Assembly: GCA_936432065.2 (NCBI GenBank)
Contig: OW386292.2
Coordinates: forward strand, 136,353,460 to 136,417,459
Reading direction: 5' to 3'
Length of the DNA stretch: 64,000 bases
Source: Rutpela maculata
Lineage: Eukaryota > Arthropoda > Insecta > Coleoptera > Cerambycidae
Each line of letters starts with the position of its first letter. The first letter of the stretch is position 1. Made by a program: the position numbers and the translations under genes. Below the pieces are notes generated by a model. That model searched no databases, was not told where the DNA came from, and worked only from the letters and a program-made list of their open reading frames with translations. Below are positions 23,120 through 34,800 of the stretch, piece by piece.

Positions 23120-24101
23120 AATTGCATTGTACCCTTGCACTTAAAAACTAATACTATCTTATGGCACAACCCATCACCGTCTTCTACCAGGTTTTGCAGA
23201 CCTATAAAACTTCTATTTGAGAAAGAAACTGCAGAATTGAGCAAACGAGAAATACAGAATATAGAACAACAAATACAAACTATATTGCCTACAAAAGTTT
23301 CTATTTCTGGGCAGGAAGTCATCATTACTCCTTGTTTCAAATTAACAATGATTGGTGGAAAAATGTTTGGAGTGATCAGTGATACGTCAAATCAAACATG
23401 TGGAATCTGTGGAGTAACGCCGAAAAATATGAACGATTTGCAATTTATCCAACAACAGTCCTCAGATGAGGTCAAATATGAATACGGACTTTCTACATTA
23501 CACGCATGGATTAGATGCTTCGAGTGTCTTCTTCACATCGCATATCGTCGGGATGTGAAAAAATGGCAAATGCGCAAAAATGAAGACAAAAAAAAGTTTG
23601 AAGAAACAAAAAAATATATTCAAAATGAATTGAGAATAAAAATGGGATTGTTAGTGGATATTCCAAAACCCGGATATGGTACAACAAATGATGGAAATAC
23701 TGCCAGTCAGTTTTTTGAACAATCTGCTCTTGCATTTTCCATCACAGGAATTGATGAACAATTGATAAATCATTTCAATGTAATACTACAAACAATTTCA
23801 TGTGGTTATGCTGTAGATGTGCAATGATTCACTGGAAGCCAGAAATAAAGACTTTCAAACGTATAGAGAGAATCATACAAGAAAATTTTCTCGAGTGCAA
23901 ACAATGACAGATTTATTAAATACTCTTTTATTTTCCTCAGATCCCTTAATATCTTCTATTTCTTGGACCAATCTTGGTCGATCATATAATATTAGTCCTC
24001 TTGATAATGAAGTTAAATGCCTATTGTTGCAGGATATTTTTGAAGACCAATCTGCACAATTGATACAAGAAAATTTAAATGAAAGTTCTGATAGTGCTTA
24101 A
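23120..24101 (+). pseudogene. Transib (RAG1-related) transposase relic, internally deleted
   Basis: Two open pieces (23135-23827 and 23817-24101) together cover the C-terminal two thirds of a Transib transposase, the DDE family from which the RAG1 recombinase core descends. Blocks seen: RFCRPIKLLFEKET, a zinc-finger-like C-x2-C in TCGICGVTPKNMN, LSTLHAWIRCFECLLHIAYR, GLLVDIPKPGYGTTNDGNTA with its conserved Asp, and EARNKDFQTYRENHTRKFSR carrying the Glu that aligns by position with the RAG1 catalytic Glu. Between the ISCGYAVDV block and EARNK, roughly 50 residues expected in the family are absent and the frame shifts, so this copy is dead. The N-terminal part is replaced by a different transposase relic. 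Confidence 0.75.
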
Positions 24102-24359
24102 AATAATTTGTATATTCGATGTTTTTGTCTCACCCTGCTCATGTAGTTTAAGTATTATTAAATGTGACCTAAAATAATAAACGCAATATTTCATATTAAA
24201 TCTAAATCTATGTTTCATTTTGACTTTTGCACAGATAGATTATTAATTTCGACCACTGTGCGCCACTGTGCATTTGAAAACACCAACGAGCCTACGGCAT
24301 CTTAGTTCACACGTTTGTGATGTCACACCGGGACTCTATCAGCGAACAGACTTTAGTAA

Positions 24360-25460
24360 GCACACTCGCAGCAGCTCCAATACAGCTGCCTTACATTCTG
24401 TCAGTTGGACTTAATATCGACTTTTTATTTCGTCGGAATATATCCACAACAGTTGACCATCAAAACAAGAGGGGGAAGCTCTGGTACATCAAAATGGAAA
24501 CACTCCGCACACTAGTTTTCTCTTGAGATGATTTATATAAAAGTGAGAACTAAATACGAGTCACCTTTAAAAACAATCTATAAAAATAGAAGCGTCAGCC
24601 AGTACAATGAAAGAAGTAAGTCTCCTTAACAAAAATAAAACTTCTTTAAATCTTACAGTACCTAGTTACGTTGTATGCTATTTTTTGGCACATTTTTCAT
24701 TATTTTTTCGTATAAAATATTTGACTAATTTATCTCGTCTAATTTTTTATTCATATGAGGTAATCAGATTAGGTTTCCTTACAAGTTATAGGTAATGGAT
24801 ACAGTAAAACTATCTGGAAGTGATGCCGAAGATGGATCCATTTCGGACTACCCGCCTATAGTCCAGTAAATAACATAAGCACTCCGCTCCCGAATATATA
24901 GTGTGTCCCCGGATAGGATTAATTATACCACAAAAAGACTTCAATTTAAATTTTTTGACAAAAAAATCACTCACAGATAATGCCTTATTCACTTTTTTAA
25001 TGCTTAGTTTGATTCCACTAATATTTTAGGTAATTTACTTTTGGGCGTCACATTTTTGGATCCACTTTTGACATGTTTATTAAATGATAAAAAACTATTT
25101 TTGAAATATTCCTATCTGTTCACTTAAATGCTAAGAAAATATACTTATTTTAAAACATCTTTGGGAAGTGTTAATATTAGCTTTTTTAAGATTATAAAAC
25201 AATCTATAATTGGAAAATCTTGTTTCTTTGGTTAGAAAAAACTGACTATCGTTATACAGCATGAAGCGTTTAGAGAACTTTTACAGTCTGCCTTGATCCT
25301 TAATAATAATAAAGAGTATGGGAGAAGAAGAAATTTTAACAAATCGCGTAAGGTCAAGTGTTTTTTCATATTTTTGCAATAAAGAATAAATAGCAATCAA
25401 AAATAGGTGATTATCGCAATGGAAAGATTAGAATTTTAGCTTTTTTAAATCAAGCTAAAG
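24360..25460. other. Intergenic stretch downstream of SGSM; mariner-type end fragment at ~24900
   Basis: GTGTGTCCCCGGATAGG near 24901 resembles the CAGTGTGTCCCCGGAT termini of the mariner-type elements elsewhere in the window, but has no visible partner. Short open frames here have no recognisable motif. Confidence 0.4.
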
Positions 25461-25462
25461 TT

Positions 25463-25468
25463 TTTATT
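25463..25468 (-). promoter_or_regulatory. Candidate polyadenylation signal of SGSM
   Basis: TTTATT on the + strand (AATAAA on the - strand) about 325 bases past the SGSM stop codon. Another candidate is near 25075. The choice is a guess from position. Confidence 0.3.
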
Positions 25469-25791
25469 TCTTTGGCATTTTAAAAATTAAAAAAATTACA
25501 CAGAGTAAATCCAATTCAGGAGCACACATACTGTATATATTCTTGACCCTACTTTGTCCGCAAATTTCTCTTCCCAGTATCACTACTTCGTATCATTTTT
25601 TTGATTCATGATGTATACAACGATATTTTGTAACAACTTCGCAACTTTGCTTTTAAATTAATTTCTAACAGTTCAAATTGCCCACCATCGGTCCTATAAG
25701 GAGCTTAAATGAAAAATTTCCTATGTTGTCTGTAACCCTTCAAGGGTAGTCTTTAACTTACTTTTATCGTGTCTAAGGTACCTATTCACGA

Positions 25792-25880
25792 TTACTTATT
25801 CTCTATCAACAACTGCAGCTGTAATACCAAATCCCGGGCTACCTTCAACACTGCTTGAGCGTCGTGTCGTTCGGCCATTT
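25792..25880 (-). CDS. Sgsm1: SGSM exon 18 (C-terminus and stop)
   Basis: It follows the acceptor at 25881-25882 and completes a split Glu codon. It encodes EMAERHDAQAVLKVARDLVL and a short LIENK tail, the conserved SGSM C-terminus, then TAA at 25792-25794. Confidence 0.93.
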
Positions 25881-28800
25881 CTAGAAGCAAATGCAGGACA
25901 TACGGACAGTTACTAGCAACTAGTACAGGGTATTCAGGTTTAACATCTCAATTTTTAAGGATTGTATTGTTCACTTAAAAATAACAAAGAAAGTTCAAGC
26001 CGACAGGTGTTCGAATAACCTTCGTGAGGCCACTATGAGAATTTGAAGATGGCACGCAAAATCTGGTTTTTGTTTATTTTGACAACTATTTTGGGTGAAA
26101 CGATAATTTGTACAGAATAGAATAGAAACATATTTATCATATTTATATACAGCTTGTCCCACTTTTAAAGCCCCCCTCCATATCTCAGTTAATAGTCTTC
26201 CAATTTGGATCAGTATCAAAGACTTTTGTCTTTTTTGAGTAAAACAACATTTCAAAATTTATTTCAGCAGTTCACGTACATTTTTATTGTGAAATGGGGC
26301 TCGATTTTTCTAGAAGTCATATTAGGCATTCTTTTACTGAAAAAGTAATTGACACTCAAGAAACAATACCTCTTATTTCCTAATTAGCAATTTTACAGGA
26401 GATGACAGGGGCGCAGCCAGGGGGGGAGCCATGCCCCCCCCCCCCAAGCCATACTCCATGAACCAAAAATAAAGACGCACAATCTCTATCAGTACAAAGC
26501 AGTATTCAAACTATCCCTTGAAATGAGTATTTTGTAATTAATGCCAATATTATCTAGTAGGGGAATCTATACACATCCTCTGGAGAGGCCGGTTCTATTG
26601 GCCCCCCAGATTAATTTTCTGGCTACACCACTGGGAGATGAGAAAAACTAATTTCTCTTATTAATATGTATGAAACCTACATGTTATGTTTTTTTTTTCA
26701 ATTATTGATTCTTTTAAGTAGAGTTTTAGGTATCAGTATTAATCTTGGAGAGAACAGCTGTTAGGAGCTCTTTGAAATGGGAGTGGATATCAATTTAAAT
26801 ACAGTGGCAAGACCTCGATCGGCAAAGTTAAGCCACGCCGGGCAAGTCCGGCACTTAGATGGGTGACCGTATCTCATCTCGCCGTCTAGGTTAAGTGGTG
26901 GAGTAGCATTAGCTAAACTTCGCCAGAACGTTAAAAAAAAATAATTGGATTTAGTGCGTAAAAATACATGGAAGAACATATATCTGAATATAATTTGAGA
27001 CGACCTCGCCTCGGTTTGCATACCCAAGATCCTCTATGGTCATTTTATTGTTTTGCTCAAAATAGTTTTTGAAATGAAAAATGAAAACCAGATTTTGGGC
27101 GCCATCTTCAAATTGTTGTAGGTATGTAGCTTCCTAAGGAAGTATTCTCATCTATTGACTGGAACGTTTACTGTTGAAGAGTGAAGAATCCATCCCTCAA
27201 AATTCTGATGTTATCCCTAGACACTCATTATAAAGCCTTCAGTCGGAATATTAAACACTTACCGTTGAAAAACTTGATAATATCAGTGAAGTCCATCCCG
27301 TTCGATAAGATAATATCCCTGTAGGTCTCCAGAAGCGCCAGAGCTAAAAACAGCACAAAATGACTAGAGGCAACCTGTTGGGCAGCCCAAATGACCTCCC
27401 AGGTCGCATTCACATCAGGATATACCAGTTCTCTCTTGAAGTCCAGCAGGAACCACCTACAAAGAAGAAAACAAGTTTTAAATGTATATGGCAATGACAG
27501 CTGCTCTGGTCAATATTTCACGAAATATTTAAGAAAAAAAAAATCAAAATTGAAATTCATTTTTTCAATAGAGATGTAAAAATGTTTTTTGTTTACAGTA
27601 CAGTTTTGTCCAACTTGGACCAAATAAAATTGTAAATGCACGCAGCTACTCACCTGTAACAGAAATAGAAGTGGGTGTAATCGCCGTGCGCATGCATCAG
27701 TTCGTACATCTCCGAGTCTAGTATCTGGATGAGCGATCGCATGTTGGCAAAGTGGCAGTCCATAGCGTTGCCGTTGGGGAAATTCTCCACCATACGCTCC
27801 ATCAAGTGGCAGAAGCAGGCGTACGTGAGGGATTCGTCGTTGAAAATAACAAGCAGGGGAGCCACGAGATCGCACATGCCCTGCATGTAGCCAATATCCA
27901 GATGCTCCCACACATATCTAACATAGGAGGTGTCTTAAGTTTAAAATTAGTCAAAGAAGCACAAAATGGTTATATAACAGACGTTAGAACGTCTATAAAG
28001 CAAAATGTTATAAAACACTAACTGATCACCAATAAAAATAGTAAATGTGGTTAGTTTCCAACGGCACTGGCATGTTTACTTATCTCATGCCTACCAGTCA
28101 ACTGAACTATTAATTAGTAGTCCAGTTGACTAGTAGGTCTTCGATAAAAATCGTTATATATGGGGGTTTCCCATGACCATGACATGTTTATTTATCTCAC
28201 ACCTACCCGTCAACTATACTACTAATTAGTAGTTTCCCACACTGGTGCAATGAGATCAATTAGCACGCCCAGGACTGTGAAAATCTCCATATTTAACTAT
28301 TTTTCTCGAAGATCTACCAGTTAATGGAACCACTATTAGTAGTTCAATTAACTGATAGGCGTGAAATGAAACACATGGGAAACTCCATATTTACTATTGT
28401 TACGGGAGAGCCATCGTTAACAGAACTACTGATTAGTAGTTCAGCTGACTGGTAGGCACGAGATAAATAAGAATGCCAGGACTATTTTTCTCGAAGATCT
28501 ACTAGTTAAAGGAACCACTAATTATTAGTAGTTCAGTTGACCGATAGGTATGAGATGAAACACATGCCAGGGCCGTGTGAAAGTCCACATTTAACTATTG
28601 TTATAGGAAACCACAGTTAACAGATCTACTACTTAGTAGTTCAGTTGACCGATAGGAATAAGATAAATAAGCATCCCACAACCCTGGAAAATTCTACATT
28701 TAACTATTTTTATTGGCGAACCATAAAAAAACAAACAAAATTTTTAAATTTATTTAATAGCTTTAATATTTGTATTGATATTAAACCATATCAAACCGGC

Positions 28801-31800
28801 GCGGTTGCTCAATCGGTTAAGGCGTATTGAGTGGCGAATATGCTGATCGACTGTCTACCGCACTCTTGGTTCGACCCCCAGCCCCGGTATTGACAACACC
28901 GGTGGGTGTGGATGTATGTCTGTGTTTTTCCAAATGTGTAACCCCCTTCCGCACAGCCTTGGCTTTGGATTTGGGGGGTTGTCTACTATGTGTGGTGTGT
29001 ATTTATATGTAAGGATAAAATCAAAATTAAAAAGATAAGATTTTTAGTCACGATAAAATTAACTAATAACCATAAAACCATAATTAAAGTCAATTCTCAG
29101 AATACGTGGGTTTTTAATATTTTACAGCCATACAAAAAGAAAGAAATGCTGTGTACCAGAAACCACACCATCATTTTCCTATATAATTTGACGTGCTAAA
29201 AACGGGTCTCATGTCCAAATTGCTTGATTTATTCTGAATTTTTCCTAAATAGCGAAAAAAGTTGTTTCTTCATCAGTGTTTAACTCATCTCTGTATAAGC
29301 TCTATGTACAGGGTTTGGACTTTGGAAAAAATTACCTGAATTTCCCAGAATAAAATTAAATATTACTTTATATATGATTTATTTTTTTGCTAGTATTTTC
29401 ACGATGTTTTAATCTATTTTTTTTTTCTCATTTGATAATGAAATAATTTCTTATGTATTGTTTTCCAGGTTGACACAAAATGTCCTAATTTTTGACAAAA
29501 TTTATAAAATCCGATGTCTATGATTTTTCAAGAATTTTTAGGTTCCCATAGTTTTCCAGGCTCTCCATCTGAATCCGAACCCGGTATGTACCTTTATGTC
29601 ATTTATAGCCCCACCGGGGATTATACTTTGCTAGGCGGCAGCTCTCTCGTCGGAGGCATTGGGTGTGGGTAAGGATCTTTGGAAAATTTAATTTTAAAGT
29701 CTTCAATTATTTAAATAGGCGCCACTTAATCTTGTTTTAGTTAAGACCAAGAAAAAGTGCCTATCCTAGCCTTTTGGGTTTGCGGGTGTTGCAAAAAAAC
29801 AAAGACAAGGTTGGGTTCTCAAATTAGATTTAATAAAGTTTAAAAATTTATCACAATAAGGTATCCTTATGGGATAAGAATGTGCTCTACGAGCATCAAA
29901 ATGCTTAATAATTTATTTAATTTCACAAATGGTCTGCTTTTTGGCCCCCTCAAATAGTGCTATTTGCGGTTCACAGTAACTGTGGAACTTATTAAAAATC
30001 GTAATATTAACGAAGTTATCTGACTTAAATTAGATGTAAAATTGGCTTGGTAATTTAGCAAACAAATTATTTGAAAAAATTTGTAAATTTATAAATCAAC
30101 GCCGTCGTCCCACACGACGTTTATTGTATAATCAGAGGCTGGAATTTCATGTCGCCGTTTCTGAGTAAATAGAAAAAACAGTCTGACCTTATTGTTAATT
30201 TGTCGACACCTCACAGTACCATGGACATCCAGGGCAATTCCTTATTGCATAACGTGCTACAACCATGTGTTCTCATCAGGGTAAGCGACCCAGCAGCCGA
30301 CAGCATGCTTCACACGCGACCATGATTATCTACTAGTCGGTTGAATAATTGAATCACACAGCGCTTCCAACCGTATAACCGTGTTACAGCTCAAATTAAC
30401 ATAGATCCAGGATCATAAAATCATTAAATACCAAACAGCAAGTCTACAGGGTACGAGTTACGAAATGCGAAAATTTCAAGGTGTAAGTTGCAAAATGCAA
30501 GTTAGCCAGGTGCAAATTAACCCGGGTGCAAATTAACTAAACGCAAGTTAGGCCGGCAAATCTACAAAACAAGAAATATTGTTATCGTTACTGCAAACGA
30601 GGAACAATTAACAAACTGCCTACACGGCGAAACAAATTTAGACATACCTTCTCACAGAATGGCCCTTCTTTTAAATATAATTTAACAAAATTCTCTAAGA
30701 GGTTTATCTAGCCATGTGCTCGGTGCCCCAACAGCTTCTTAAATGGCCGTTACTTCCTTCCAAACCCTTTTTTCCGAAACCGAATCCATGTACGTTGGAA
30801 ACCAGCAATGAAAAACAATTGGTATCTAAAATTCATACACCTCTCAATGACGCGCTCAACCTGTACCGACAGTGCGCTTAGCCGATAACCTGATTCTAAA
30901 CTAAACGTAAACAACTAACATGGCTGTTTCTGTCTGAACATTGGCGTAACAAGTGTTAACTGAGAAACTTATGACATGTAAATATATCCCAGGCATAAAG
31001 TGATTGAAAACGCACACAATGTTACGCGACACCTAACTGCCTACATTTTACAATACTGGGAAAAGGTTTCACTACCGCTTTGCCCTGTTTTAGACGCCCG
31101 CATACGCTGACAATTTATCAACAAATTAATTTAAGCAGTATGAACCATGCTAATTACCAAACAAAACTCTGAAGGTTCCTAGTACCATGAGGAAGTCGAA
31201 CATTCTTCCAAGGTATAGTAATAATAAGGTAACATGCTACTTCCTTAAATTAACCGAATCAAACTTTATACCACAAAGATATAAATGTGTTGTGTCGCTC
31301 CTATGCGCTCAATGAAGAAATGTTCCTACCACTTAAGTACAGGACGAAGTAAGGTATACCAAAAAGAACCACGCATACAGGGTTCGCCCCGAAATGTACT
31401 ATTTACCCGTTACACATTTTGCCTAAAGAATTTATCTGATTAAGTCATAAGAGTCTAGATAACAATTTATGGAATATGGGATTGAAGAAAAATGGAATGA
31501 TGCGTTGACATACTTCAGGTTTGGCGAACAGGTTTTTTACCGCAGAAAAGTAAATGCTATACTTACGTGCACATTACATTCCTCAATTTGTCCAAATTCT
31601 CTTTCTCCATAAAGTACCAATAGTTCCTGTCGCACCTTTGCACATCCTTCTCTATCCTGTGTAGATTTAACCCAAACGTTTCTAACAATTCTTGCTAAAA
31701 AAATAAAACCATGACGCCTTAGAATATACTCCAGTGAGTCTATGGACTATATACCCAGGGTGGCTATTCTTGAGCGCGAGAGAAATTGTTACTCCCCGGC

Positions 31801-34800
31801 GAATTAATTCCCTCGCCTTTCACTTGAAATTCCCTAACTCGAAAAATATGTATTCTTGAACAAAAGGAATAACGAGGGACCGGTGAAAGTTTGAGGGAGA
31901 AGTCTAGTGTTGTCATATTATTCTTCACATTTTAACCAATCAGGACTCTCCAATATCTGATATTTGTCAGCTGTGGTGGCCAAAAACTGTTTAGTGGTGG
32001 CGTGACAGTTGACAGATCAAAAACATATTTATTCTTGTGATTTGAAAGTTAATCATATCACAGGATTATAGTCGCATACGAAAAGCATTGTTTATTGTGT
32101 ACAGAGTGGACACCGATTATTTAAAAAAGTCGTGTCATGTCACACAAAACTAAACAATATGTAATGTAGGTACTTTAATCATTAATTTATCTTTGTTTCG
32201 GCACTTAGTGCCGATCTTCGGCTAGGATGACGAAGCAGTGGGTTTAAAATATCTATAAGATGTCTCACTAATGGTTTGAACAACCTAAATAAACGAAAAA
32301 AAATTTGATTTGACAATTCATAGGGATGTTTTTCCTAAAATTCGAATATTTTTCGCATTTTCAAACTATTCCTCCGCATCTTCTAAATCATCCAAAACTT
32401 GTCTAGCCACTAAATCTTCGATATCCATTATTTAAATAATACCGAATTAATATGATACGTCTCCACACGCACGATCTTAACCTACAAAGTACTTAAAAAA
32501 CGTTTCTTTTCTGCTTTCCCTCGACTTACTCTCACTAAAAGTAAGGGAATTAGTAGGGAGTGTTTCATCTATCTGGCTGGGAAAAATAAATCCAAGAATA
32601 CAAACTTTACATGAGGGAGTAGAAAATGATTATTTTCTCTTACACATTCTACTCCCTCAAGCTCAAGAATAGCCACCCAGGATTGCAAATTTGCAATTCA
32701 TTTTTCAATTTTGATCTTACAAAGGTGTCAAAAAGCAACAAAACTACGTAAATATATATATTTACGTAGTTTAGGAGTTCCTAAAAGCAATACCAAGTTC
32801 TTATATGATTTGCTTAATAAGCTTGTTAAATGCCAGTTTGTTACTGAAAGTGACATCGAGGTCTTTGATAAATTCGCTAGTAATCTGAACAGTATTCATA
32901 AAAGATGGAATTTTTTCTTCTATTATATGACATCGTATTACAGTTCTCTACAATCAGGAGGAGGCTATTTGCATCACATATTTTTAGTTAGTAACTGGAA
33001 CTACAATCACTGCAAATATTTTTATCCCACTATATCATTGATGAATAAAACGCACAGGAGAGGGCCTAGAATGGAACCCTGGTAGGACTCCAGAGATAGC
33101 TCATATTAGGACATACTCGAAATCCCTCTTCTGGATATTCTACATATTGTGTTCTATTGCTTAAGTACCTCTGGTATTGCCATTTAGATAACGTTTTAAT
33201 GCAGTCTGGGTTTCATGCATACTTACACTATAGACTCCTCCATTCGAACTGGCTGGCGAAACGCAAGCTGATCTCGCGGGAGATGCTAAACCATGGGTTT
33301 CTATACAAGTATCTAACGAAGAATTGTTCTCTTCAGTTACGGCATCCAAATTATTTATCATTGGACTTTCGTTGCCTAAAAAAGTAACAGAAGTAGATCT
33401 ATTAACTGATTTCTTGGATTCCTATTGAGAAGATGGCGAAATAAAATTGAGTAAACATGTGTTTTGTGTCATAGTTACAACACTGGGACTTGACAAAGTT
33501 ATTAGTAAAGGAGCAACGTAGTTTTTTCGGCACAAAATCATTTTATGCTCTGAGTTACACTTATCGTTTTATGAGTGATAACAATTCACAAAATTGATTT
33601 CTAGCAGAGCACCTCCCGTCAGGTATGTTACAATCACGGTTTAAAAATCAGTTGGAGTTATGTGTTCATTACAAAGCTCATTTTTTATTTTTGTATAAAC
33701 GTTTTTTATGCCTAAAATAGATAAAATACGGTCACCAAACAGTGTGTTAGAGTTACGTGCTTTTTTTCAGACTGAAAATATTTAGACATTTTGAACACAG
33801 GAAACTATACCCAGAATGAAAATCCGGTCAGTTTATCTAACCAGGAAAAAACATTTCCAAATTATGAAGAAATTTAGAATTTTATCATATATTTTATAAG
33901 CTGAACAACAAAATAACCTTCCCAGAATGTTATGACAAAAGTACCACACCAAAAGCAGCTAAATAACAGGAATTTCATATTTTTTGCTAATAAATTTATT
34001 ATAATTATATTATTATAATTAATAAATAATAAAATATGATTTATAACCTCCGTAATATGAAGGTAACAATATTTACGTATAAAATCATAAATACATTTTT
34101 TTCTACTACTACCAGTTGAAGAATAGCGTCTGATGCATTTATACCATTTCTGAAACCAAACTGGGAACTACTGCACATTCTATTATAGTCAAAAAACTTG
34201 GTAATCCTTGTAGCAATATAATATTAAATTGTACTACTGGAAATTTTTGATTCTCTAGTTTTTGTTCTTAAAAAATTTTGCGGAGTATTTTGAAAATAGC
34301 ATAAAACAGCCAAACAAGCAAACTACCGACATTATTTCGTCATCTATACTTAATTTTGTTTGTGCTGTTCTATATATACACTTAATTCTGGAAATTTTGA
34401 GGCTTGTGTCGTTCTTAGTGAAAAAATTTTTGTATATATTACCTAAACTGCTCATATCAACGCTAGCGTTGGTTACTATAACATTGTGAATGAAGTCCTT
34501 CAGTTCCTTGTTCGTGTCTATGTGAAGAAAATCATCCTCCTTATCATCGTTGGCTTCTTCCTTATTTTCTAGTAAATTATTGGTAACTTCGTTAACGTCT
34601 AAATGGCTTTCACTCTCTAAATTTTCTAAAACGAAAAGAGATTAAAATAATAGAGAAGATAGATATCATAGAAGTTTTTTAAATTTTTCAGTCATGTGAA
34701 AAGTAGGCTTCATCCAAAGACCGTAGATAAATTATACGAGATGTTACGTACCTACATTAGTATCACTCGTAACGCTATTATTTCTACTATTTTTACAATT

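Larger units (their letters stand above)
19696..24356. mobile_element. Composite element bounded by CTAAAGTCTGTTCGCTGATA inverted ends
   Basis: CTAAAGTCTGTTCGCTGATA at 19696 is mirrored at 24335-24356. Between the ends are a duplicated noncoding block and two transposase relics from different superfamilies (Tc1/IS630-like, then Transib). A 20-bp perfect mirrored match is unlikely by chance, but no target duplication was found and it is unclear which relic, if either, belongs to these ends. Confidence 0.5.

Noticed and set aside
24317..24526. 69-codon open frame just right of the composite element
   Set aside because: It starts within the mirrored terminus and has no recognisable motif.
26804..26870. 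Possible 5S rRNA gene
   Set aside because: The first ~40 bases and the closing 3' stem of 5S rRNA are absent, and unrelated sequence follows.
27510..28021. Several overlapping open frames on both strands
   Set aside because: They are shadows of SGSM exon 16 in other frames and extend into introns.
28100..28725. Regularly spaced palindromes that could suggest a CRISPR-like array
   Set aside because: Unit and spacer sequences are both degenerate and related, the genome is eukaryotic, and no cas genes are present.
28797..28880. Possible tRNA gene (A and B boxes present)
   Set aside because: No cloverleaf with an acceptor stem can be completed, and the region continues into a GT-rich body with an A-rich tail, so it is a SINE head.
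32711..33085. 124-codon open frame on the + strand in SGSM intron 14
   Set aside because: It contains no motif and overlaps a reverse transcriptase fragment on the opposite strand; best seen as chance.
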